NCBI GenBank assembly: GCA_035578905.1
Contig: JAQJVL010000175.1
Span: 1,401,001 to 1,465,000, forward strand
Length of the DNA stretch: 64,000 nt
Reading direction: 5' to 3'
Source of the DNA: Stictocephala bisonia
Lineage: Eukaryota > Arthropoda > Insecta > Hemiptera > Membracidae
In this document: positions 46,735 through 58,396 of the stretch, in pieces
Position numbering within the stretch: the stretch's first letter is position 1
How the letters are laid out: each line of letters starts with the position of its first letter
Translations under genes and position numbers: made by a program
Notes under the pieces: generated by a model
Seen by the model: only the letters and a program-made list of their open reading frames with translations
Told to the model about the DNA's origin: nothing
Databases searched by the model: none

Positions 46735-49700
46735 AACAATAAAAATAATAGAGCAACGTATCAGAAGTGTTCAAATTTCTTAAAACTGGAAATAACAAAC
46801 GTTATAGAACTTTTCCTTTCTGTACAAGGATTTTTTCAGCAACCAGTTCTGTAATCTCTTCTTCATTGTTTTTAGGCTACAACTCTTAATTTCTGCAGGA
46901 AGCTTGTTGAGGATTTGAGCTCCAGCTTATGGGGGCTTCTTTGTGAAAAGTGATGTCCTGTGTATTAGAAGGTGATAGTCATGGGCTTGTCTCGTAGTAT
47001 AAGGATGTATTTCTTCATTTCTCACAAGCTCCTGCTTTAAGTTATACCGTATGACCTCAAAGATGTAAATGGAAATCACAGTGAGAATCTTAAGGTTTTT
47101 GAAAGTATGCCTGCAACTTTCTCGAGGGGAGAGGTCAGCCATGATTCTCATTGATCTCTTTTGCAGAACCAAAACGTGTTGGAGATTACTAGCAGAAGAC
47201 CCGCCCCAGAGAGTGATCCCATACATGAGATGAGCCTCAAACAGAGCATAGTAGGCGATCTTTACAGCAGATGGTGTAGTGGTGACCCTAACTCTCCTTA
47301 GTAAAGGGCAAAGCTCAGCCTGGAGCATAGTTTGTTGACATGACTGTTCCAGGTCAGATTTTGATCGAAGATCACACCTAAGTGCTTGTTCTCCTCAACT
47401 TTTACCAAGTCTGGAAGTCCTGAGAGGCCATCTTTGAGTCTGCCCAATGCAAGGAATTTTGTTCAATGAGATAAAGGTGTTGATCTCAAGAACCTCCTGG
47501 CTACTACTACTAGTGATCAGAACCGTATCATCTGCGTACATTACTGGGTAGCTGTAAGTTCTTAGGTGATTTTGAAGGTCTCCAGTAAAAAGGAAGAAGA
47601 GAACAGGACCAAGCACTGAGCCTTGTGATACTCCTCTTGTAGTGCTTCTAAAAGATGAGGTCTCAGTTATTGTGCGACTGTTAGTGTTCTGTTTTAATTC
47701 AACAACTTGCTTTCGCCCAGTGAGGTAACTTTCAAAACATTTAAGAGCAGTGCTTTTCACCCCTAGTGGTTTGATCTTAGCAATGATTAGTTTATGTCCA
47801 AGAGAGTCGAAACACTTGCTAAGGTCAAGGAAAATACTAGTAGTAGAGTTTCCCTCATCTAGTCTGTCGACTATAAGCTCAAACAAGTCAGAAAGGGCAG
47901 TATGGTAGATTTTCCAGGTAAGAATCCGTGCTGCCCACTCAAGAGTAGATTGTGTTCAGATGATCAAGGAGTCTGGTAAGAATTACTCTCTATGATTTTG
48001 GACAATGTTGGGACCACAAAAATCGGCCTGAAATTCTCCACTTCCACTCTGCTTCCCTGTTTGTGCAGAAGGTAAACTTTGGAAAGTTTTAAGTTTGAAG
48101 GGAATATTCCTTGTACGAGGGACATGTTCACTATTGCAGTCAGAGGCTGGTAGATTGCATTTTTGTAAGACTTTAATACATTTGAAGAGATTTCAATGAT
48201 GTTAAGTACTTCTCTGTCTGTAGCTATTTTGAAGTCAGTTAGTTCTATTCTTGAGAAGTTATTGGGTAGGTCAAACCTGTGATCAAAAATTGTGATAGCC
48301 TGTTGGCCGTTCTTCTTGAGTGTCTCTTCAGCACCTGTAGTGAAATGGCAATTGAGGTATTCAGCAATGCTAACCAAATCCCCCACTATGCCATCTGCCG
48401 TATTCAGCTTCTAGTATGCTTCTGAACCTCTTTCGGAGAAGACCTTTCCTTGTTAATAATCCTCCATACAGCTTTGCTCTTGTTTTGCACTTCAGAGATA
48501 AATTGGATATTAGGTTCTTTCCTTAAATCTTGAGGCTTAAGGTCATAACATTGCTTCTTTTCAAATACATCAGCTTGACATATATTGTTTTCCTCTTATT
48601 TACATGGATTTTTACTGCAGTCATCTCACAGATCAGTTTCTCGCTGAAAGTGCGGAAAGTCTCCACTTCATATTGGAGATTAATACTCTTAAAGATTACC
48701 TACCACTCATCCTTTTTTATGACTCTACCTGCTGTACTCTGCGACCAAGATGTAATAAGTGTGGCATTTCTGGCTGTTAATGTGTTTAGACCATGCTCTG
48801 AAAGTACCACTAAGTCAGGCTCGGAGAAGTGTACATGATGATTGAGGTGCTAAATCTTACCAATGTTTTGATGGATTATGGAGAAGTTCTTTCCTGGATC
48901 TTCTTTATGTAAATGCTGAACTCTTGTTATTTTATTTTTCTCTCCCTTATCTGAAATTCTAAAAAATGCTCCTCATTTTGGGAAGATTTGTCGTGTGTAA
49001 ATGCAGGACACAGGGGGCCATAATCCACCAGTGGAGTACTAAGTCTGAATTTCCTAACTCATCAAAATTTTTTTGGAAAAAATGTTCAATACTTTCATTT
49101 TTATCTCTATTTGAGCTGTTTGGAAGGGTAATTCATTGGCTGATATGGTAATTTGCAAATTTTACTTGGTTAAGGTCTATTTAATGATTTTGGAGGTGCA
49201 TTGGTCTGGAGATTTGTCTGTTTGTTGACATTTATGTTGATTGATTGCACTAAATGAGTATCTAGGTCTAAGAATTTTCCCTTATTGATAAATTTGGATA
49301 AAAGCATCTCACTAGGATTAGCGTTTTCACTTGCTTGCCTTGGAACTTGTGGATTGTTGAAATAGTGAAACCGGCATTATTAATTCATATTTATCTTTTT
49401 GTCTAAAGGTGAATATGAATTAATGACTCCACCTTAATTTTCATGAAGGTGAATTAATGACTCCACTAAAGTTTCATCAAGTCACCTTTTGAAACCTCAA
49501 GTGACTTGATACCTGTGTAAGGTCATTTCCATTTCGTGTTTCACTGTCGATACGCTTTTAATGCCCACTTCACCATATTAGTTGGTCAGAATGGCGGCTA
49601 CATTGTTAGTACACCTATAACTAGTGCTGAGCGTTTTTGAATGGGTCACTATTGACATTGGAGTATTTTGGACTGAGTGTTGGGGTTCGGTTTATGTATC

Positions 49701-49990
49701 TTACTTGATTTTTATCTCCCAGGAGTATGAGATCTGCATACTGAATTATCAAAGATACAAATAAGAGTTATCCACAGTACAACATTATGCATTGTCAATA
49801 TCATCAATTATGACTGTCAAACTTGTGATTTTCCAGCTTTTTGAAATTAAGGAATGAATGTGAGGTTCTTATCCAGTTTTTTAATGGCTGGAAATCTGAT
49901 TCTTCTGAATGATTCTCTTTATACCGTCTTTTGAAATCCTCAGCAGTCTAATGGTGAAAAGGACCAGGTTTTTATTGTTAACTTGATTTA
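46735..49990 (-). mobile_element. LINE, minus strand, nearly complete second ORF
   Basis: Coding remnants run from an endonuclease-like motif (ILLGDK near 49720) through RT to a C-terminus near 46785. The RT is close in wording to the nested + LINE at 26.5-28.6 kb (FTKKP, RESCR, HLMYGITLWG), so both belong to one family. It sits in the intron between Pop2 exons 4 and 5, opposite to that gene. Confidence 0.75.
46785..48500 (-). pseudogene. LINE reverse transcriptase, several breaks
   Basis: Frames 48386-47964, 47886-47395 and 47328-46927 carry the blocks. They read LHKQGSRVEVENFRPIFVVP, then FLDLSKCFDSLGHKLI, GVSQGSVLGPVLFFLFTGDL and YADDTVLITS near 47540. A C-terminal region follows (LFEAHLMYGITLWGGSSASN). 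The glutamine-glycine loop reads GVSQG rather than GVPQG. Frame breaks occur near 47950 and 47400. Inactive. Confidence 0.87.
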
Positions 49991-50099
49991 ATATGTATGT
50001 GGTCTTCCCAGAACAAGGAACTCCCTGTATCAGAATCTCAGAATCAGAATCTCTTTCTTAACATGAACATCAAGAACATGTTATGCGTCAGAATATACA

Positions 50100-51240
50100 T
50101 ATGATACATGATAATAATACATGATTGTCATTTATGGTTGAGTATTAGTGTAAGTCTGGTTGATCCTTTCAGTGATTTCTTGTACTGTGTAGATAGGATG
50201 TTCTGACAACTACGATTCGAGTTTCCTCTTCAGTGCATTCCCTGTTAGTTGTTTGAAGAGAGCGGGTAGCTGGTTGTAGAGTCATGCTCCCATTGTCGAG
50301 GGTTTCTTGTCGTGAAGAGCAGTTCAATGTCTGGCTGGTGGTATCAGAGACGCATTCTGGGTATTGTAACTATGTGGTCGGGTTGCCTTGAGAAATCCAA
50401 ACTTATCCACATGTAGAATGAGTTCTTGGATATATATAGCGTTGTGACAGTCTTTATTTTTAATTGTTTGAATGCTGGTCTGCAGCTGTCCCTGGAATCC
50501 AGATTGGTTAGAGATCTTACAGCCGATTTTTGTATTTTCAGCACTCGCTTCAGGTTTGTTGCTGATGTTCTGCCCCATACAATGACTCCATACCTCAGGT
50601 GGGTTTCCATGAGTGCATAGATTGCGATTTTTGCTGTTTCCCAGCTGCTTACACCTTTTATTCTTTTTATTACATAGGTGGCGGTGTTTAGTTTTTTGCA
50701 GAGGCTGTCAATATGTGGATTCCAGGTAAGCTTTGCATCCCAAGAGTTTGGTTTCCTCTTCGCTAATTATGTTAGGCAACACAGGAACTTGAACCCCTCT
50801 TCCTCCAAAGTTAGTCTGCTTCGTCTTGGATGGGCTTGCGGCCAAGTCATACAAAGAGCAGTAGTCATAGGTCATATTTAGAGCTACATAGGCTTTATGC
50901 TGAGATCTTCGGCTGTTTCACTTTGGAGCAGGAGGTTGGTGTTGTCTGCAAACATAACTACAGAGCTGAAGTTTTTTTACATAGTCAGGGAAGTCATTAG
51001 TAAAGAGTATAAACAAGACAGGGCCGAGCACAGATCCCTGAGAGACATCCCTAGTAATTGTTTGTGGTTTTGATCTGATTGTCTTTGTCACTCCATTAGT
51101 TGTGTGGTTCAGCTCAACTAGTTGGCTTCGTCCTGTGAGATAGCTCTCAAACCAGGTTTTAGGAGTGCCTGGTATTCCCAGCCCTTCGAGTTTTTATAGT
51201 ATTATCTTGTGTCCTGTATTAATGATATTTCTGGCAATGT
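50100..51240 (-). pseudogene. LINE RT remnant with altered catalytic motif
   Basis: From the left end of the minus-strand frame, the blocks are SYLTGRSQLVELNHTTNG, RDVSQGSVLGPVLFILFTND, and near 50950 MFADNTNLLLQS, in which the second catalytic Asp is Asn. The C-terminus includes METHLRYGVIVWGRTSATNL. The fingers part (NYRPIS) is missing by a deletion near 51235. Inactive. Confidence 0.8.
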
Positions 51241-51939
51241 GAACCTTTCTGCATTGAGATTTTTTTGAACTCAGGTAGAGGTTGTAGTCATTCATTAGTT
51301 GTGTTTCATTTCCCACCAGAAGAATTTTATTAAAATGAATAATTTGTGAGTCAGCTCGATAGTAGCAGTTACCATCTTACAAAATTCAATCAGTCAGGCA
51401 CCATCGCATCCATGAGTATAGTTGGGTTTTGCTGACGGATGTTAAAAATGATTTTACCAGTTGATATATTTAAAATACTGTAATGCTGAGAAGTATCTAC
51501 TAGTATCTCCTGCAGTTTTTCATCCAGAGTTTAAATCTGACCAATGTTGTAGGTGATATAAAATTTTGTTATTTCTTGTAGGATTATTCTCTCATTCTCC
51601 AGATTTCTTGCTGCTATAGTAAAGTGTTTATCCCATAGTCAGTATTGCTTTTTTGTCTCTGTATTGGGAATTGAAGTCCTAGCATGGAGCATTTGCGTTA
51701 CGAAGGGACTTCCAATAATCAGGACAGTGAATTCTGTTTCTCTTAATCCTTTTTGCGACATCTTGGAGTTCCCCAAATACTTTACATGTCTTTTTGTAAT
51801 GTTTTGTTGGTGTTACTTATAGGAATTTATGGAGTATTGAAGGATGGACTATTGAAGTACTCAAAAATTTCGGTCAGATTATTCAGCCACTTTACATGAG
51901 TCCCGATAGGATTGATTCAAGGTTTGAATAACTGACAAC

Positions 51940-54010
51940 TAGGGGTGTGCAAGTACTCGAAACGTCGAGTAGTTGATCGAGTATTTTACTACTCAAACTC
52001 GACTCGATGCTCCTACAACTACTCAAAGTTTGATTGAGTAGTTGTATTTCACAAAGTATTATATTTACATCTAATTTAGCTTTAAGCGTAAACAGTTTTA
52101 TAAGTTATGAATGAATACTGTACGCTTCCTTGTGTTTTATTGTACCCTTAATATCATACGTTATCAGTTTGGTATGTGTAATTATGAACTAAACAATACG
52201 CCTATGAATTCATAGTACACTACTACAGTTAAATGAAATAGTCAACGTAATGAAAGATTGTTCATTATGATTTGAACTAGTTCAATTCAAAGTGAACAAC
52301 ATAGCTGTGAAGGTAGCGATCACACATGTTGGTTGACCCAGTCTACTAGTCACTTGTAACCTAACCTAAAATAGCGTGATTAAAACAGAAGTGCTGGTTA
52401 GTGTCTTTATTAACCAAGAAAAGGGACGAGAGATCCAGATCAAGATGCTAAAAGAGACCTGTTACACAAATCTAATGGTCTGTACGCCGTGGAAAATATG
52501 CCTATTTTCCTTCATATCAATAATATCGCTCAATTATAAAGATACCAAGGATGGGTCACTTTACATCCCAAGAACCGAACTTCCCATCTTTTCTAGGCGA
52601 AAGTCCATCTCGGTTGTGTTGTACGTGCAGGGAACCGTTCAGCTCCTTTTCAGAACTGTAATTATCGTATACAGTTTCTCGCGAGTCGATTGAAGTCTGA
52701 GCAGGAAATCGTCCAATGATTTGACGTAAGAAAATACTGTATCATATCATATAAAATATGGTAATGGCGTTCTAGCAGCATGTAACATAACATTATTGAT
52801 TTATTGAATAAAAAATAGATATATTCAATAAATTCGTGGCAAACATCTATTAATTACTATTCTGTAAACACGTTAGATTGCCAAAACTGTGTGCAACATT
52901 TGCACATACAATATTTTATTCTGTCAAATTGTTGAACGGTTTCTTAACTAGGTTAGACAATAGCACAGTTGGAGTGTAAAATGTGGTAAAATACGATAAT
53001 TTTGATTAGTAAACTCACTGAACGGTTCCCTGTTCATATTGTTACTACTACGTCAATGTAAAATGCAAAACAATCAATCCAGGGGGGAAAAATATGTTGT
53101 TGAGAGAACTTTTCTAAACAGAATACGACAAATTTAGAGATTCGGATAATAATTTTTATTGAACCGGAGCATTATCAAACGTCTCGTTTTTAATTCATAA
53201 GTTTATAATTTAGCTGCCTACAATCTTCACTGTATCACTAGTTGGCACTTAGTTGATATTTCAGATTGCATCTCGTCGCCAATATCGGCTAGACTTATTA
53301 TATTAGCCGACTACGTCTATGGTTTTCATTCGAATACGCTAGGTTTTCATAAATTTCTCGTTATGAAATAATTATTTATCTGTTGTTCAGTATAGCCTCA
53401 TGTAAGGAAGTAGTTTCAAGTTGCACACATTTCATTACCGATCATAATTTAAAACTAATTCATCCTAAGCGACTTTTATGTTAGTAAACCTGATTAGTTA
53501 TTATCGATCGATTGAACTACTTTGTCATCCAGATTTTCAAATTAGATTATATATTTCACAGTTTGTTTTTAGTTAATTGTCATTTTCTATTACTGAATTA
53601 AATACCTACAAATCCACTTTTCATGGCGTGTACACAATCAATTTTTTGTTGAGAGGAGGCAGTTCTGAAAGCAAATGACTGCATTTGGCGATGACGCCTG
53701 AATTTTAACATCAGTTTGGTTGGATGCAGCTTTTGCCAATAAGCTTCGCTACTGTAAGTTTTCAGGGTACACTTTGAACGGAACCACCAGATAAACATAT
53801 TGGCTGGCTGTGAAATAGTATAATTGGCTTGCATAGAAAAATATAGGCTTAGGATAGTGTCTGCTATTTACTGTTGTTGTTGTTGTACTATTAGGATAGT
53901 TGTCTTGGGTGAACAGGAAATCTTTCTGTAAATACTCGATACTAAAAAAAAATGCCAACTACTCAACTCGACTCAGCTCGAACTCAAAAATCACTACTCG
54001 CACACCCCTA
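51940..54010. mobile_element. Non-autonomous hAT element, 2.07 kb
   Basis: The ends are TAGGGGTGTGCAAGTACTCG and, reverse-complemented from the right, TAGGGGTGTGCGAGTAGTGA. The 8 bp CTGACAAC flanks both sides (51932-51939 and 54011-54018). Subterminal text is rich in ACTCGA and CTACTC motifs. No transposase is recognised. It inserted into the LINE-like sequence around it. Confidence 0.93.
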
Positions 54011-54716
54011 CTGACAACAAGATACAGAGAAAAGTTGATGCTGTGATTAATGAGTTTGAGAAAGCTACAGCTGGGTCTCCCAAGTATATCCTGTTATCAA
54101 AGTGTTGGTATCCAGGTAAACGTCAAAAGCAAATGCATCATCTTCAAGTTCAGTAACTTCAAAGAAGTCATATGACAAGGAACTAGAAGTAGTTTCCTTA
54201 TTATGAACTCTCATATAAGTTTTTGTTTAAACTGACAGGTTTGTGTTACTGAGACGAAGGATTTTCAATGGGGTTGAAAAATGTCCGTATTATTTTGGTG
54301 AGCTTGTATTTATCTCTCTCAGTAATCTTAAATCCTTCATCAAGAGAATAGACTTTGGCTCTTGTCAGACTCCATGTCTGCTTAAGTAAATGTATGTTTC
54401 ACTAGTGTATATATTGGGATTAAACCTGACACCGGATTGTGGAGATTTTAAAGTATCTCCTTGCCTCTTATCTCTCCATGCTTGCCATATTATGCTGTTT
54501 ACGAGCTGATTAGTTAGTTTCTTTCCCCAGCAGCCAAAGGTGCTTTAATGTTACAGCCTTCCATAAATATTTATGAGTTTGATTTATATTAAAATTTATT
54601 GAGGTTTTTATGGAAGAGTTTCTGAAAATCCTTGTCTTTTGGGATAGGAATTTATATTGAATGTTCATAGAAGTTTGGCATTTCTGAGTGAGTAAGTTTG
54701 TACTATTTGCTTGATG

Positions 54717-54985
54717 CAGTTTTTTTAGACAAAATGTGTCTGTCCCTTCCTGTTACTTCTAGGTGTGGTTTATTGAGCGAAGATTGAAAAATGCTTGTTT
54801 GTGGTGATTGGGGCAGTTTTTTAGGTGAAGTTTGTCTCTTCCTGTTACTTTTAGGTGTTGTCTGTTGAGTGAGGATTGAAAGATATCTCTTTGTTGTTGG
54901 GCATCGGAGCATTTTTTTCGGTGAAGTTTGACTCTTCCTGTAATCTTTGTGTTAAGGGCAGTTTATTAGACGAAGTTAGGCTAGT
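54717..54985 (-). repeat. 97 bp tandem repeat inside an ORF1-like region
   Basis: Units start at about 54717, 54814 and 54910, each with a T-run and text like GTTTGTCTCTTCCTGTTACT, plus a partial unit at 54959. Because 97 is not a multiple of three, each copy is read in a different frame. Confidence 0.8.
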
Positions 54986-54989
54986 TCCT

Positions 54990-55912
54990 CCTGTCAGTGA
55001 TTGTGTCTGGTCAATTTTTTGTGAAAGCAATTTGTTTATCTAATCCAGCTGGCATGATGCTGTTGGTGCTTAGCTTGTGGAAGTTGTTCTCCATTTGGTT
55101 TATTAGGTTTCTTGTTACTAAGCTGTTATTAAGTTTGGTGATCAAGTCAGGGAGGTGATCAGAAATGTCAGTCCATTTGTCTTTTGAGTGAAATGGCCTG
55201 AATTTCCTTTCATGTTGAGTTGCTTTTGAACCATCAGAGTAATGGTTTATCAGTGGTTTCACAAAAATCTTGTTATCCTCTTGCACAAGCTGTGAATGAT
55301 TAGATTCCTCAATTTGTTTTCGGTGATCATATACAGTGTTTAAATTATAAAGCCTGCCCATTTCAGCTTGGAGTTGACGATGCTATCCCCCTGTTCTTTT
55401 TAATTTTTAGTTTATTATTAATTTGGCTTGTTTTAACGTAGTTTGATTGAGCTGTTCCGTCTCTTTTTTAGATTTTGTGAGCGATTCTTCTGCTTCACTT
55501 TTGAGAAGTGAAAGTAACTTTTTATTATTTTCTTTTTCTCTATATATTTGTGCCTATACATGTTTTTGTTCATTTGTCATCTCATCTAGCCGATTTTCTT
55601 GTTCTTTTATTAAGTCCACAAATTGTGTTTTCTCTGCTCTTAACATATTGTTTTCTGCTTCTATGTCAAACATTTTGCGTTTAAACAGTTCTAAATTTTT
55701 GTTCTATGTTTTTATTTTTTTCTCCAGTGAGTTATTTTTTTCCAGTAGAGCCTTCCAATTTGAGCTTATATTATGAGTTCTTGATGATCTGCTTTGTTTT
55801 CTTTTGTATCGAGCAATTGTTTTGTTTCCTCCGTCAAATCCTCAATGGTTTTGTTCAGATTGGAAGTACTTTCCCACTCTGCTTCATCCAGGGCCATATT
55901 GAATTCTTGTAG
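54990..55912 (-). pseudogene. Coiled-coil ORF1-like remnant
   Basis: The minus strand encodes heptad-rich text (EKTQFVDLIKEQENRLDEMT) between 55900 and 55400, then the frame 55361-55011 (MGRLYNLNTVYDHRKQIEES and onward). The composition is typical of LINE ORF1 or a cytoskeletal coiled coil. No splice sites or host homology were recognised. Frames are broken by stops. Confidence 0.4.
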
Positions 55913-56348
55913 TTATTTGTTTTCGGCAGGCCATAGAGATGTTTGTTCGCAGGCCAATATAATGCGGGAAAGGTGTTACCATGAAAGGTTTTGTTATTGC
56001 GTAGTGGTAGTTGGCTGGGACAATACCACCATACAATATGGATTGTAATACATATGAAAATTATGTGATATATGTTACTTGGAATTATCAACCTTTAAAT
56101 CAGCCTTGTGACTAAATACTATTTTGAGTGTAACTTCTTTTTCAACTTTATTTGTTCTATTATTTATTTAAAACTTAGTCAAGTAAAAGATTAACAAAAA
56201 ATATTTAGATACCTTATAATATTTAAACATTGAATAATTCAACAAAAAATAATTGACTCAAAATTTTTAAAATCTAAGAAATGTCAGACTTAATTCTAAC
56301 ATTTATTGCTAATATTCTTGAAATTACAATTTACTCTTTTACTTTCAG

Positions 56349-56463
56349 TGGTTACGATTTTGGCTACCTGATAAAACTGTTAACAGACACAAATTTACCT
56401 CAAGATGAGGGCGACTTCTTTGAGCTGCTAAGGATATACTTTCCAGTTGTTTATGATGTTAAG
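56349..56463 (+). CDS. Pop2: Pop2/CNOT7 exon 5 (exonuclease motif II)
   Basis: One base completes the serine codon, then [38 protein letters not shown] and the donor GTAATT at 56464, phase 0. YDFGY holds the third acidic catalytic residue of the DEDD set. The acceptor is TTACTTTCAG. In the family the next segment starts YLMKSC. I did not find it in 56464-64000, so the rest of the gene, including the last catalytic Asp and His, lies to the right. Confidence 0.97.
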
Positions 56464-56469
56464 GTAATT

Positions 56470-57230
56470 GCTTTAATCCGTATGCATTGTATTCTTTTAG
56501 TCTGGCTAGTAACCTAAATACAGTTAGTTAGAAAGGCTTTAAACTCATCTTATTAAAATTAAATTATGATTATTTATGGTTCTAAATTACACTTAGATTA
56601 AGAATTGGGTAGTTGAAAAGATATAGCATGAATAGAGAAAGTCTAGAAACCATATTAAAGAGTTAATTAAACTTTATAAGCTATAACATTTTGATGGTAA
56701 CATTTATTTTGCATTTTTGGTAGTTTAATTCACTATCAGAACAGTTGCCTACTCCCACAACAGTGTACATAAGTGGACTTAAGTGGAAAAATATTTTTAA
56801 TAAAAAGTTTTATATAATATTTGGAATGCTTTTTGTTTGACTTTTTTATATTTTATGTATTTTAACATGACAGACCGTGAATTTTATAAAATCAATCCCA
56901 AAATTGCAGGAAAATTTATAAACATCTGTACTTTCAGTTAATTTGTAACTGTGTCCTACACAATAATAACTGAAAAAGTGACCAAAATATTTAAACAAAT
57001 AAGTAATAATGGATTCAAAATAAACAATACATGAGAAATAATTAAGTATCCACCTGAACCAAAACTATCGAAATTGATTTATTTAGTAAATTATCGGATT
57101 TGGTGGAAAAATATAATAAATTTAAAACTCATTATATCCCTGAACATAGTTGACACTACACAATTTTTAATGGTTTAAATTAAAATAAATATTTATTCAC
57201 AAAAGATTGCTAAGTGTTGTCTTTATATAG
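56470..57230. other. No gene seen
   Basis: AT-rich intron sequence after exon 5. Confidence 0.55.
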
Positions 57231-57236
57231 AATATA

Positions 57237-57830
57237 GGGTGTCCACAAAAGAACTCTTATATTTTTGTTGGTTTAAAAAACTCACATAAGAACAGGGTTT
57301 TTGAGGTTAAATATTTTAATGAAATAAAAAAATTAATCTATGTGTTTTTCAAGGTAATAGTCAAGTTTTTTTACAATATAGTAAATTTTAATGTGGGCTC
57401 CGTTAGTGGCATGTCACACATCCAAACAATATTCAACCTCTTGCCATGTCCTGACAAGCTTATCTGGAGTAGTAGTTGTTACACAAGTGACAATCTGTTT
57501 CCAGATATGGTTCAAATTTCGAATTTTTTCAGCATAAATGAAGAACCCTCAACTGGAGTCTGCGCCGTGCCAAGGGCTTCGTTTTTTTCGTCATTTTAGG
57601 GCTTCATTGGCGTGAAGTTATGATTCTGTCCACATTCTCTTCTGACACACGCGGCCTACCAGGTTCTTTAAACACATTTAGCCATTGTGAAATGTATTTA
57701 TCTGTAGGAGCATCACCACCATAATACCGTAAAAACTGAACCAGTTTCTATAAGCCACATAATATTCTGAGCCTTTTGTTGAGGTTTTGCCATTACATTG
57801 TGCTGAGTGAGTGAGTGTGGTCTCAAAGTC
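57237..57830 (-). pseudogene. mariner-like transposase relic (DUF4817-type HTH)
   Basis: On the minus strand, an N-terminal piece starting MAKPQQKAQ near 57790 is followed by QWLNVFKEPGRPRVSEENVD near 57690-57630, the helix-turn-helix domain found in a class of insect mariner-like transposases. C-terminal text (KRLNIVWMCDMPLTEPTL) lies at about 57440-57390. The catalytic middle is deleted. The left end GGGTGTCCACAAAAGAACTC at 57239 looks like a terminal motif of this group. Confidence 0.55.
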
Positions 57831-57839
57831 AAACCGCTG

Positions 57840-58395
57840 CAGAGCTGCTAAATGTTCAAGGGCAACAAATAATTACAAAACATGAAAATCAAAGTTCAGT
57901 GTTACTACTGATTTTTAATTCACTATGTATTATAGTTTTGTGACTGCTAAAAGTGGGTCACCAAATGCTAAAACATAATCATAGGGCATATCACTTTAAA
58001 GCTTATTAAATGGCAAAGTTTTTAATGTAACTTAACCTCTTCTTGTATACAGGGTTCTATGAAAATAATTAGTTCAATTATCTTTGATCTTTATTTAAAC
58101 TTAGCAATGTTACACTTCGACTTGGCCTAAGGATCAATTTTATAATATGACCATTTCAAATAATGACTTTTTCAGATAATTTAATGGAGAATCTGAAAAT
58201 GTCATTTGTGGTGAAATGATTTCGGGTTGCCGAGGAATAGCAAATTTCTATTAAAAAAACAGTGGTTTTTCAGAAAAACTGAAATTAATTAATTCCAAGC
58301 CAAATTTGAGAGTACAACTTTTATATGTACACCATTGTGTTATATTTACATTATATTATAACCCCTTGAAAACTCACACCATGAGCCAACCACCC
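57840..58395. other. No gene seen
   Basis: AT-rich sequence between the transposon relics. A TACAGGGTTCTATGAAAATA motif near 58049 may be another transposon end. Confidence 0.45.
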
Positions 58396-58396
58396 T

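Larger units (their letters stand above)
50035..55930 (-). mobile_element. Degenerate LINE split by a hAT element
   Basis: The 3' end is at about 50035, with the minus strand reading AAGAAAGAGATTCTGATTCT. RT remains occupy 50100-51240. Further upstream are unclassified coding-like remnants (51240-51935 and 54011-54700) and a coiled-coil ORF1-like region (54990-55912). A hAT element occupies 51940-54010. That all belongs to one LINE is inferred from orientation and order; the 51.2-51.9 kb piece is not clearly identified. Confidence 0.5.

Noticed and set aside
51240..51935. Possible host coding segment on the minus strand (text including ILVDTSQHYSILNISTGKII)
   Set aside because: Stops and lack of splice sites; it lies between LINE remnants. 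Left as unclassified LINE-associated sequence.
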